Assembly (NCBI GenBank): GCA_001643675.2
Contig: LSRY02000001.1
Location: 739,501 to 803,500 of the forward strand
Direction: 5' to 3'
Source: Monocercomonoides exilis
Lineage: Eukaryota > Preaxostyla > Oxymonadida > Polymastigidae
Length of the DNA: 64,000 nt
The notes below the pieces were generated by a model. That model had not been told where the DNA came from. It saw only the letters and a list, made by a program, of their open reading frames with translations, and did not search any database. The translations under genes were made by a program, and so were the position numbers. Position 1 is the stretch's first letter. The number at the start of each line of letters is the position of its first letter. Shown here one piece after another: positions 10,529-20,729 of this stretch.

Positions 10529-12970
10529 ATGTTTACAACTCCTGAATCAACATTATCAACGAGAGCATGCAATGCGTGGAATGAATTAAAAAGAATTTGT
10601 GGAAATAAAGTTGATAAGCTTTTATTATTTTTATAAACAAAGATCAAAGCAGCTGCAGATGAGGCAAATACAATTCGTCAACAATTAAATGGTAATTGTC
10701 AATTGATTTCAAGTGAACTATAACCGATTTTTTGTTGTGTTTTTTTGGTTTTTTTGTTTTCAATGTTTCACTTTGAATTATCAGAGTCTCTGAACACACT
10801 GATGAATGATCTGGCAATTGTTCACAATGCCTCACATAAACAGACACAGACAATGATTTTGCAAGCCGTTGCTCGTGATTATACACTGAAAAAGCTTCAA
10901 AGGTTTGGCTTAGATATGTTAAGAGGGCAGCACAGTTACGCTAAAAAAACTTTGCAGAAAAACAATGATCAAATTATTCCTCCCCAAAAACCAATACTTC
11001 CAATGTGCAAGCGTGGTTTGAAGAATTTTTCTATGTTTCTTTTATGAAGATAATAATTCATTTTTTAAGGACTTGAAGAAGATGCTTGGCACTAAGGAAA
11101 CACGTGGATGATTAATCATTCAACCGAAATGTCTTCATCAATGATTTACAGTCAAAAATCGTCAAAGCACTCAAAAGAAGAACAGTTTTTGGATGAATCT
11201 GCCTGGGATGATTTGATTTGCATATCATCGCATGACAAAAGACAGGAACAACCAAATAAAAAAGGAGAAGAGTCATCAAAAAAGCATCAGAAAATTTTTC
11301 TAAATGAAGCATCCGACTTTCAATCTCATTTTGATAATCGCTAAATATCAACAAATTGTGAAGCTGAACACGACTATGCTGGATTTCGTAAAGAGAAAAT
11401 TCATCTTTTGAGAGAAAATACAGAAACATCATCAAAAGTGTTTCTAGTGAAAATATTCATGACAAACAGAGCAAATGACTCTCCCACATTTATTGCTGAT
11501 TCAATTATTTAGAAAGCAAATATCGATTGCGAAAATAATAGAAACATTCCGTTTCAAATTCGTTCTGAAAAAAATTTATTGTCTCCACCAATAATTCCTC
11601 CTTATTGTCTAACTCACTTTTTTGATTCTTTGGATCGGAGACAAGAAGCCAATGAATCATGTCTGACAACATTAATGAAAACCACTGACAATTCAAACAC
11701 TTGTTCACATGCAACATCAGAGACATGTCCTGCTGATGATTTACATTCAAATATAAGGGTGAGCAATGAATCCTGTTTTAGAAATTTAGCAATCCAAATG
11801 AATTAGCCATCGATTGAGAAAAGAACTGATGAAAGTCACATGGAAAATCCAGATGCAGAAGATTTGACGCATATTCAAAAAGAAAGAATTGAATTCTATT
11901 CTCAACGAAATGAAAATGACAACAGCAAAAACCAATCTGATTTTAAACGTGAAACAAAATGTCGCATTCGCAATCCGCAAACAAAAAAGTTATCAAAGAG
12001 AAAGGGATTAATAAATTAAGGAAATACATGTTATTTATCATCGTTATTGCAAACCTTTTCTTCCATCATATCTACTAATCCTTCAATGATCAAAGAACCA
12101 AATTGCAAGACGTGTCTTTCAAAAATGTAGTTGAATGTTTGCTCCCAGATTCAAGGAAATTCAAATTATGTGGAGGAATGGAAGCCATTCCTAATTGACG
12201 AATGGGAATCTTTCTGTGGTTTCGGAAAAAGAAAACAACAAAATATTACAGAATCATATGACTTCCTGAAAAAACGGCAAACAAATGACTATGCTTTTTG
12301 TGACAAAAATATCAACACAACCACTCATAACCACACAAAATGCAAAATATGTGGATTTTCTTCAATTGCACAAAGCACTTCCAACAATATAATCATCAAT
12401 TCAAATTCAGCGGAAAGAGGGCTGAAGAAATATTTATCGAAAGAAAATCTTTCAAAAAACAATTCAGTTTTATGTGGCAAATGCAGAAAACTTAATGAAG
12501 CGACAAAATGGACAGAGATTCGTGATTATCCACAATTATTTACAATTGAACACGAATGTTCATCCATGAAGCCATTAATTCCACCAAAACAATTATTCTT
12601 TTTTGTCAAAAATCATCATAGAATATTTGCAACTTCTTCAATTGAATTACCAAACTCGAAATCTTCAGCTCATCTTCATTCAAAAAGAAGTTATTCTTTT
12701 ATTGGACAAACGTTATTCAGGCAAACTGATCAATCCCATGGGCATTATATTTCATTTGTTAGAGATTCTAATATTGATCAAGAATCCTGGTTTATTTGCA
12801 ACGATGCTTTCGTTACAAAAATCAATGCTCAAAGTTGTAAACAAGCATGGGAAAATTTATTTAAAGAAGGATATATACCATCATTATCATTTCACATTGA
12901 AGATAACACAAATAACGGAAAAAAATACAAATCAAAAAAGAGGAGTACTTTCAAATATTCAACTATCTGA
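10529..12970 (+). CDS. USP-type deubiquitinase part of a USP-DDE mobile-element gene, copy 1
   Basis: Three exons: 10529-10691, 10785-11012 and 11070-12970 (763 aa before TGA). The frame holds seven TAA/TAG codons (10634, 11093, 11342, 11510, 11804, 12017, 12128) and no TGA. The USP (peptidase C19) Cys box is GLINQGNTCYLSSLLQ, where Q is a TAA and the Cys is about residue 451; USP7 has Gln at this place. The fingers show CKIC and CGKC; the His box is GHYISF (His about 689), followed by WFICNDA. A low-complexity N-terminal half precedes the protease domain. After about 12930 the homologous copy 2 continues in frame into a DDE-like domain; here that domain lies in the next frame (see the following entry), so one extra base in an oligo-A run or programmed frameshifting separates them. 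Introns 1 and 2 are conserved in position and phase in copy 2. Confidence 0.85.
10692..10784 (+). other. intron 1 of the USP-DDE gene, copy 1
   Basis: GTAATT...TTATCAG, 93 nt. Splicing gives QQLNESLNTLMND in frame. The copy 2 counterpart is 57760-57813, at the same codon and phase. Confidence 0.7.
11013..11069 (+). other. intron 2 of the USP-DDE gene, copy 1
   Basis: GTGGTT...TTTTAAG, 57 nt, removing a TGA. Splicing gives MCKRLEEDAWHQGNTWMINH, which aligns with LSEIEWKKRNDWMINH of copy 2 after its 63-nt intron at 57442-57504. Confidence 0.7.
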
Positions 12971-14540
12971 AAAGCAAACCAAAAAAACAGTAAACCAAAA
13001 TGCACTTGAAGGAGCAATGTTAAGAGCAAACAATGACGAAGCATTTTCAATATCCTCTTCAAACATCAACAATCATTTGCCATTAAAACGGAATCAAAAA
13101 TCAACTCGGAGATTATCACCAAATGAAAAAAGACTTATTTTCAAGCCGAAATCAAGATTATGGAAAGAATTTCAGGAAGAAACAAACATTAAGTTGTCAC
13201 TTTCTTATTTCAACAAACTAACGACACAATTTTCTCAAGCAAAAAAGAGAACTGACGTATGTGAAATGTGTGAAAAACTTTCTCATTTGGAAAGAAAATT
13301 GAGATATGTTCCTTTTTCAAAAAGAAGCAAATCAGATATGAAAAATTTTTCTATTTTGAAAATGCACATAACATATGCGGAATGGCAACGAAAACATTTT
13401 CAAAAAACAGTTCATGATTTGAAGGAGAATGAAGTGATACTGCTGTTTGATTTCAAAGAAAAATGGAAATTGTTGATCAGATTTCACCAGCTTCTGCAAG
13501 AATATTATGATTACAAACAATTATCACATTTCACAGTGATTTCAATTCAAAAACAAAATGATCAGTATGTAAAAAAAACTTACAACTTTCTATCAGAATG
13601 CCTATCAAATGATTTTCGATTTGTTATAGAGTGTTTGCAATCGGTTTTGAAAAGATCATTCTTCAAAAACTCTTCGACTTTCAAATATTTCTGTGATTCC
13701 GGTCCTCATAAACGAAGTCACTTTGTGCTTCACTATCAATTGCGAAGAAAATCTTCTTTTCTGAAAGGAAAAAAATGTGAAGTGAATTATTTCTCAGAAC
13801 ACCACGGAAAGAACTTTTGTAATAATGTATTCGGTGTTCTGTTCAACTCGTTTAATAATCACATTTCCGATGAGAATGTTTTATCATTGAAGGATTTAAT
13901 TCCTTTTTAAAAAAAGCATGTTGAATCTCATACAGTGTCACAAAAGCCAAACCAATTGATTTTTCCAAAAATTTTTCTATCATAATATTCTCAATCTAAA
14001 TTATCAGTGAACGACAGATATTTTGAAAAATATATTTCCTTACAATTGAAAATGTGGCCTTCTTTTATCATTCCACTCATGTAAGATTTTTTGTTTTTTA
14101 AAAGCGAGAATAACAATGAATTCGGATCTGAAGTCGGCATTTCTACACAGCACTGTTTAATTGATCTTCAAAGAACAAAAAAAAAGGAAACTGTTTTGAA
14201 TGAAAGAAAAACATGTTCAAAGAAGCAAAACTCACAAAATATCATCAACGTTTACAATCTTCAATTGAAACGATTAACAGACGAAACAGACTTTGACGCA
14301 ATTCATCAATATTTGATTTCTGAAATTGTCCCATACGTGTCCTTGATAATTAAGCAAGATAAAAAGTGCATGTTCGGCTTTTGCTATGTTGTGAAAGGCA
14401 AAAAACGTGGTATCAAGCATTAGATAAAAATAATCACTTTATTTTTATCCAGACTTGGATATGGTTTGATATCTCCCAGGTGCACTTTTTAATCTAATCC
14501 GATTGGCTTATTGAGAATCAATGATTTTGAAAGATAATGA
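12930..14540 (+). CDS. DDE-like transposase domain of the USP-DDE gene, copy 1
   Basis: This frame takes over from the USP frame around 12930 and runs to TGA 14538-14540, with TAA/TAG at 13908, about 13981, 14082, 14421 and later. Motifs in order: SPNEKRLIFKPKSRLWKEF; a CEMCEKL zinc-like pair; AEWQRKHFQKT; ILLFDFKEKW (candidate first Asp); FLSECLSND; FKYFCDSGPHKRSHFVLH (second Asp); NYFSEHHGKNFCNNVFG (Glu). The spacing and the SDxGPHxR and E-x-HGK-x-x-C-D-x-x-FG patterns resemble RNase H-fold transposases of large eukaryotic DNA transposons that I cannot name. The same motifs are conserved in copy 2, where the domain is fused in frame to the USP. The C-terminal 200 residues are unassigned. 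Confidence 0.65.
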
Positions 14541-15354
14541 CCCAAAAATTTCATATAAGCTGCTCCAAATGTTGATTCTTTGTATATTAAAACATGTTAA
14601 TGAAAAGACGTGAATGTTTGTGAAATCGAAAATCTATTTTTGTTGACGATTAGGAACATCTCTTGATATTGGTGAGGAAATGTTATTTGTGCATTTTTTG
14701 ACTTTCTAAAAATATGCAATTTCTTTGTTGATCTGTGTTGAGAATGAGATAATGTGTGAATTGAAACTTACTACAATTATCATTTTTATAAAAGTTTCAA
14801 TTTTGATAAAAAGGAAGGATTGCAAAGTATTTAAAGAGGTTAAATATGGATGCTGTAGAAATTATTTCTCATTATTCTTTCTTTCAAATTCAATGAATGA
14901 TTGTCAAATAATCAAAAAAATGAAATAGTAGAGATTTAATGGAAATAACATTAAAGTTAAAGCTTTAATGGTATTCAAAAGATTTAAAGCTTATTTTGAA
15001 ATTTGTCATCAAGCAATTTTCAACATTGCGTGGAACGATAATTTTTTTTTCGAATGTTTATCACTTTATTCCATATGAAATAAACTATTGAGGAATTGGC
15101 AATTTTCATCAAATTCATTATAATATTTCTTTTCATGAAAACATTTTCAATAGTTAAGAAATTTTTGTAAGATCGAAACTGTTTTATGAATTATTGGATT
15201 TGCCTATTCATCACTTCGATAACGAGCATTGAATAATTCATTTTTAAAAAATAATTCATATATATTTGTTTCAAACATCATCATAATTTTCACGAATTGA
15301 TAATCAACTTGAAATGTGGAATAGCAATATTTTTGAATTGTTAACAAATGACAT
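14541..15354. other. AT-rich DNA 3' of the USP-DDE gene
   Basis: No gene recognised. No terminal inverted repeat matching 10036-10528 or the flanks of copy 2 could be seen by eye. Confidence 0.5.
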
Positions 15355-15539
15355 TTGATAATTTTCATGCATTGTATCACCATCTCTTCCTTTGTTGTCT
15401 TGAATACTCAACTTCTTTTTATCGTCCTCTCCGCTTTATTTCATATCCTTCAACATTTTTCAAATTGTCTTCTGTTATCTTTTCTTCACACCTGCTTCTT
15501 CTCTCCTTTATTTCTTCTTCTTTTTCCTAATCTTCATCT

Positions 15540-17392
15540 TCACTCCTCTCCATCATTACCATTATCATCATTACCATCATTATCATCATCATTTTCTTCA
15601 TCATCTTCCAATGAAAAATCATCTCTATCATCTTTAAAGAAGTCACTCAATAAAAATTATCAGAATGTTCATTTGGCTGTTGAATACAGAGACAAGAAGG
15701 AAGAAACAGCGCTTTTGAAGATGATTGAGAAGGCAAAAGAAGAAGAAGAAAGAGAAGAAGAAGAGAAAAGACGAGCAGAGGCCGACGAAAAAGCAGCAGA
15801 AGAGAATGAAGAGAAATGTGCAAGTGACACAGGAAGTGTGAAGGGCTATGCAAGCACAGGATCAGCCGACAGCTCAAACGCCTCAATCAACTCATCCCAA
15901 ACAGCTGCATCTGCATTGAGCTCTCCAAAGACATCTCCTCTTTCTTCTTCTTCCTCTTCCTTCTTCCTTGGTGGTACACTACGTGGTGAGTCTTTCTTCA
16001 CTCGGAAGCTTCTCTAAACTGGTCCTCTTCTCTCTGTTAGAGGCAGTTCTGGTGCACAGACACTGAATACGAGCTATCTGCAGTCTCTGCAGGCGAAGCT
16101 GAAGCAGAGCACGAAGGCAGCAATGGACAAAGAGCGAATGAAGGCATCAAGAGAGGAAGGAGGAATGAGAGAAGGAGAGAAAGGAGGAGGGGAAGAAGAA
16201 AGAGGAGAGAGATACAGAGAGGGCGATCTGGGTACATCAGGAGAAAGAGAGAGAAGTGGAGAAAAAGGCATTGAGGAACTAATGAGGAGGAAAAGGGGTG
16301 TGTTTGGAGTAAGTGGAGTGTATGAAGAAGAAGTAGACAATGAGAACGAGGTGAATGAAAGAGCGCTTTCATTGAGAAAGAAAAAAAATTGTGGCTGATG
16401 GGAAAGGAGAGGCAGCAGTTGTGAGAAGTGTGTTTGCGGTAAATGTGCAGTTTTTGTATGGAAAAATGCTTACCGAAGAGGAAAACACGCGAAAGGAGGA
16501 GATTCTGAGAACTGTGGAGGAAGTGGAGAGAAGGAAAGCAGAGAAAGAAAAAGAGAAAGAGGAGCAGAAAGCGTCGCTGGCAATGCTTTCGAAGGAGAAA
16601 GGGAAGAACGACGAAGGCAATGATGATTATCCACTGCCACCGAACTTTGACAGGGCGACAGCTGTGCTCAGCAGAGATGCTCTGAAGGAGTCTTCTGCTC
16701 GTTCGACGGCTGTGGCTGAGCCGAAGAAGACGAGAGTGCACTCGCAACTGCAGACACCGCTGGAGAAGGCGCAGGAGATGGAGCGGAAGGAGAAGAAGAA
16801 GGCAGCAATCGAAAGGGAAAAGAGGAAGGAGCTATCGATGGACGACGAAAGTGTGCTGCACTCGCTCAAAGGAAGAGACATTGGAGATGGAAGAATGCTG
16901 GCTGGACAGTCTAAACAGAATGGGAATGATAACTCTGCTGATCAACCTACACCATTTCCAAGCACTTCTTTGATTCCCTCTTCTTCTTCTTCCTTTTTTC
17001 TTTGTTCTTCTTCCTTTCGAAGTCTTTCTTTCAATCTTTCAATCTTCCTTTCTATCTATCTATTTATTTATCTTTCTTTTCTTTCTTTTTCTTCTTTTTC
17101 ATTCTTATTCTTTTTTTATTATTTCCTTTTTCTTTTTCTTTTTCTCTCCTCTCTTTCTTCTTCTTCTTCTTCTCTCCACTTCTTCTTTATGCTTCAACCT
17201 TCTTTTCCTTCTCTCTCTCTTTCTCTCTCTCTCCTTTCTTATTCTCCTTTCTTTATCTTTTCTCCTTTCTTTTTCTTCTCTCTTTATCTTTTTTCCTTTC
17301 AACTTCTTTCCTATTATTTTCTTTTTATGCAGCTATTCTATTTCCATATGTTTGTGAATTCAACTATTAAACCTCAAGCATCTTTCATTTAA
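15540..17392 (+). CDS. coiled-coil, Lys/Glu-rich protein, right-arm copy (frameshifted)
   Basis: Same gene as at 8301-10031. The first exon is open further upstream here, with a Ser-rich stretch and KSLNKNYQNVHLAVEYRD; whether this is the true N-terminus or unique flanking sequence is unknown, since the inverted repeat stops at 15660. The 57-nt intron is 15986-16042. At about 16380-16388 an oligo-A run has eight A instead of seven, shifting the frame (LRKKKNCG then TGA), whereas the left copy reads LRKKKIVADGKGE. The downstream part (from 16391) is otherwise intact. The break may be real or a homopolymer error. The 3' end runs into the pyrimidine tract and is uncertain. Confidence 0.55.
16975..17320 (+). 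repeat. polypyrimidine (CT-rich) microsatellite tract
   Basis: Mirror of the 8365-8720 purine tract in the other arm, with unit-number differences between the two. Confidence 0.75.
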
Positions 17393-17940
17393 TACTTTCT
17401 TCTCTCATCTTTTCCTCAATCTTGTTTTTTTCTTTCTTCATATTTTTTTTTCTTTTAACTCCAGTTATAAAAAAGATATCCCCTTATAATTGTTTCAAAT
17501 ATTCAGATATTCTTTTTGTTTCCAAAATTTCAATCGTTCATTGACTATGTCATTGAATGTCACAGGAAAAAAATAAATTTATGAATTTTCAATAAAAAAC
17601 AAAAATTAAATCATTGCAAAGATCAAAGCTATTTGTTACAAACGCAATGATAGAAATATATATTGTATGTTAAATGCTGAATGAAATAAAAGACAAATTA
17701 AAAGAAGGAAAATAATACGATACAAAAAAAGTTCAAATCATCAAAAATCAAAAACAAAATCATATCCAGCATGCAACACCTGTGGAAACTTCTAATTCTT
17801 CTTCCGATCTTCTATGCTTGTTGTCGTTGCTATATTGCTTATCTCGAGAAATCTTAAAAAAATTTGAAAAGAATGAAAAGCTTCCATTCGTGTGTGTTCA
17901 TGAATAATCAAATATTTTAAGAAAATGAAACTGGTAAGAT

Positions 17941-19368
17941 TCAAGAGAGCTGGTACCAAAAATTCAATAAAAAATTAGCAAAAAATAAATAGGGTCTAGT
18001 GGGAATTGAACCCAGACCCTAGCACAATGGTCGGACATCAACCAACCACTAGACCATTATCGCACCCCCATGGGGTTATATTTGAAATTTTTCTTTTATT
18101 GCCAACCCTAACCCTAAAAAAAATTTTGCTAAGAAAAACCTAAAAATTTTGGTCAAAACCCTTTAAAGAAGCACTCTGTGCAAACGCTATTACAAAAGAA
18201 ACTGATATTAATTTAATAAATGATTTGATCTCTTTTTTAAAATGCAATTTTCGTGAAAATAGAAATAGAAAAATACGATATGAATAAAATTCTTATCTTT
18301 AATAAGGACTGATTGAAAAGATTATTGAAAAAAATCTTTTCTTGTTCGTTTTTCAGGGACGAAGTCACTTGCATCTTCTCCATCTCCTGCACCGAAACTT
18401 AAGCTTTCTTCCTCGCTTTCTTCTTTGCTTTCGTCTTCATCTGAATTCAAGTCTTCATCCTCACTTTCTGATTCGTCATACAAAGATTCAATTGTGCGAA
18501 CGTATTCATCATCAGTGTAATCCTTTATTGCTTGCAGCAAATCTTCCAAAGTTTAGTGGAGTATTTTTTGAAATATGAATCCTGCTAAATACTCCTCGAT
18601 ATATCCTTCCCTCACTCCATGAACTGGCATGTATCTTCGAATCCGAGCCCACGTTCCTTCAATAAGATTTGTACATGCGTTTGTTTTTTTGTTTTTGTAC
18701 GTTTTCGAATGATTAACAGTTAGATGAATATATCCATGCTTTGGAAGAGATCGATATCCTTTCCATTGATCTGACATAATCGTTGTTCCAGGAAGAACAC
18801 TTCTTTTGATAAGTGGAATTAAAACACGTTCTGATCTGCTGTTAATAATGAAAACATTAAGTTTTCCTTCAGTTTCTTTTGTGCGTTCAATTAATCCAAA
18901 CATCCATATCTGTTTTTTTCTCCTTCCTCTTTTATATTTTCTTCTCCTCCATATTGCTTCGTCAACTTCAACGATTTTCCCTTCGCCACCCATCATTCTT
19001 GGATGTTTAAGCAAAAACAACTCTGCAGATCTCCTGATCATTCTGTACCATTCAACAATTGTTTGATACGATATTCCAGTGAGTGTTAAAGACTGAAACT
19101 GAGACAATCCACAATTCCAAAACAGTATTAACATGAAACATGTTGATATACGTAACCGAGTTTTTTCAAAAATTGTTCCTTTTTTCACATTAACAGAAAC
19201 TCTACAGCTTTTGCATCTGAATCTTCTGCAAGAAGAGTTGTCCCGTTGAAGTATCATTTTTTTCTTGCATGAACTGCACTCCATGAAAGATGGAAATATA
19301 TCATGTTCAATAGCATATTTCCATGTTTTTTCATCATTCAAAAAGATCTCCAAAAGTTTACTTGTCAT
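17941..19368 (-). CDS. Merlin transposase (DDE_Tnp_IS1595 / ISXO2-like)
   Basis: From ATG 19368. A zinc ribbon (CSSCKKK... RFRCKSCRVSVNVKKGTIF) is followed by the transposase core: VEVDEAIWRRRKYKRGRRKK (Asp 1), TTIMSDQWKGYRSLP (Asp 2), NHSKTYKN and NLIEGTWARIRRYMP (Glu), VHGVREGYIEEYL. The triad is intact. A TAA at 18553-18555 is read as Gln (ILHQTLEDLLQAIKDY) and the frame continues into an acidic tail (YDESESEDEDLNSDEDESKE). At 18322-18324 there is another TAA; read as Gln, no TGA occurs until 17941-17943 inside the terminal repeat, so the true end is uncertain: about 350 aa if translation stops near 18322, 475 aa if not. The decayed copy at 32.8-33.7 kb has the same acidic tail, supporting the read-through at 18553. 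Confidence 0.85.
17992..18067 (-). repeat. tRNA-like segment with Pol III A and B boxes (SINE-like)
   Basis: On the minus strand TGGTCTAGTGG fits an A box and GGTTCAATTCC a B box, 34 bases apart, followed by a T run (TTTATTTTTTGC). No cloverleaf forms: the would-be 5' and 3' acceptor halves do not pair, and the sequence instead makes two hairpins (AATGGTC/GACCATT and AGGGTCT/AGACCCT). I read it as a tRNA-derived segment rather than a functional tRNA. It sits inside the Merlin element. Confidence 0.6.
18101..18116 (-). repeat. two telomere-like TTAGGG units
   Basis: AACCCTAACCCTAA on the plus strand, immediately upstream (minus sense) of the tRNA-like segment inside the Merlin element. Only two units, so it could be chance. 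Confidence 0.35.
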
Positions 19369-19677
19369 TTTTAATGGTTCAGATCAATTGGTACCAGGAC
19401 ACTTGAATTATACCATGAAACTTATTAAAGATTGAAAATTTATATTCTTCGAACATCAAAAAGTTCGCACGACCGAATTATACTCAGCAAAAAAGAAAAT
19501 GCTTTATATACGAACAATTATGGTTATTTTCGAAAATTGAATCAATCCAAATTTGCGTATTAAAAATATAACAGAAAATGATGATTTATCATATTGATTA
19601 ATTTCCAATGCATTTAAAAAGTTATCCCACAAAAATTCCAAAAAAAGATCAAACATTGAACGAGATTATTATCTCAA

Positions 19678-20667
19678 AAAAATACCAATATTTTCTCTTT
19701 CAAATGTATCTATAAACCTTGATTCGTCTCCGAATTCTCTGCTGTTAACGAATTTTGTAAAATATGGAAGTTTATGAGGCAACACGCGACTGAGAAGAAG
19801 TCTGACACCTTCTCAACTACAAACATCCATGGTCTTCGAAAGATTGAAAACTCTGTTTTCAATCGACCAAAGAATTTTTCCACAATGACTCGATTTGTAG
19901 CCAGCTCAGGTGTGCCAACAGGCTTGGTGATAATTGCATCGAGATCTGGGCGAGCTCCGATGTAGGCTGAGTCTGCAAGAATCTTCGATCCACCTAGCTT
20001 TGGTACAAATTGGGGGTAGTGGTCTTTGAATATTGTGAAATCGTGCGTTGATCCCGTATATATTGAACTTATCGTGCTGGTAGTCCCGATCCTGGGATTT
20101 ACACCAACTTCAGCTTTTTCACAGTAAATGTGATGCTTTCCGCTGAAGTACTTCTTCCCGAATTCCAGCCTTCATCCTGGCCTATTCGTGGGAATGACGA
20201 TGCAGTCGACTACGAGGCCAACTTTTTTCATTGATTCGATTCTGTCACGACGAAATGACAGAAACAAATCAGCTAATGGAGCTTTAAGACGAGAAGTTGT
20301 TGAGTGAAGGAGTCGAATAGACGAGTTTGTAATTGAGTTTTGGTGATGCGATGGTGTGTGTTAAAGTGCAGGAGCCTTGATGAAGAACATTCAATAAAAG
20401 AAAAAGTTGTTCTATTTATGTGTCGATGGATTTTGTTTGTCCTCGACGAGGAAGAGCATCGTCAGGAAGAAGATGAAGAAGAAAGTCGAACTTTGAAAAA
20501 ACGAAGCCGGAAAGCCTGAAGAAGGCACGAGACGGATCTTTCATCAATATGCATGCGATGTCGATAATAGAAGGTTGATCAGGAGTTTGAGTGGATTCCA
20601 AGTGTTCTGGAATAGCGTTTCTTTTTTCCACGCTTTTTAGAATTTCCAAGAATGATTCTTGTGACAT
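19678..20667 (-). pseudogene. PIF/Harbinger-like transposase, copy 2 (decayed)
   Basis: Starts MSQESFLEILKSVEKRNAIP and aligns with copy 1 throughout, including RLSGFVFSKFDFLLHLL. In-frame TAA near KSIDT-Q-IEQLFL is compatible with Gln. A frameshift follows, then RLLHSTTSRLKAPLADLF, VGLVVDCIVIPTNRPG, a TGA where copy 1 has Gly, GKKYFSGKHHIYCEKAEV, ILADSAYIGARPDLDAII (second Asp intact, unlike copy 1), HELATN-type tail of the core and VIVEKFFGRLKTEFSIFRRP, CCLINFHILQNS. The tail exon is absent: the gene runs into the end of the large inverted repeat at 19677. Not functional. Confidence 0.85.
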
Positions 20668-20729
20668 CTGAAAATTTTTAAATAACTACAAAATGAATCA
20701 AACCCATTTTTTGAAAATATATTGAGAAA

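Larger units (their letters stand above)
17933..19414 (-). mobile_element. Merlin-type (IS1595-like) DNA transposon, 1482 bp, intact structure
   Basis: Terminal inverted repeats of about 27 bp: GGTAAGATTCAAGAGAGCTG at the left and GGTATAATTCAAGTGTCCTG (reverse strand) at the right, both continuing GTACCAA. An 8-bp target duplication ATGAAACT flanks it at 17925-17932 and 19415-19422; 8-9 bp duplications are known for Merlin. The uninterrupted site is in the left arm at 7761-7768. The element carries one transposase gene and a tRNA-like segment near its left end. With an intact DDE triad, clean ends and an empty twin site it looks like a recent insertion. Confidence 0.93.
15660..19677. repeat. 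large inverted repeat, right arm (interrupted by Merlin)
   Basis: Reverse complement of 7506-10035, interrupted by the Merlin element at 17933-19414. The outer end lies against Harbinger copy 2, whose tail is lost at this junction. Confidence 0.9.

Noticed and set aside
15540-16042. Splice acceptor TTAG at 16040 for the coiled-coil intron
   Set aside because: Using it gives GAG GCA ... TGA after seven codons; the acceptor two bases downstream (16042) keeps the long frame in both arms.
17992-18067. Functional tRNA gene
   Set aside because: A and B boxes are present but the acceptor halves do not pair and no anticodon arm of normal geometry forms; reported as tRNA-like instead.
18553-19368. 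Bacterial insertion sequence or contamination
   Set aside because: The transposase resembles IS1595/ISXO2, but the 8-bp duplication, tail shared with a decayed second copy, TAR codon and AT-rich eukaryotic flanks fit eukaryotic Merlin.
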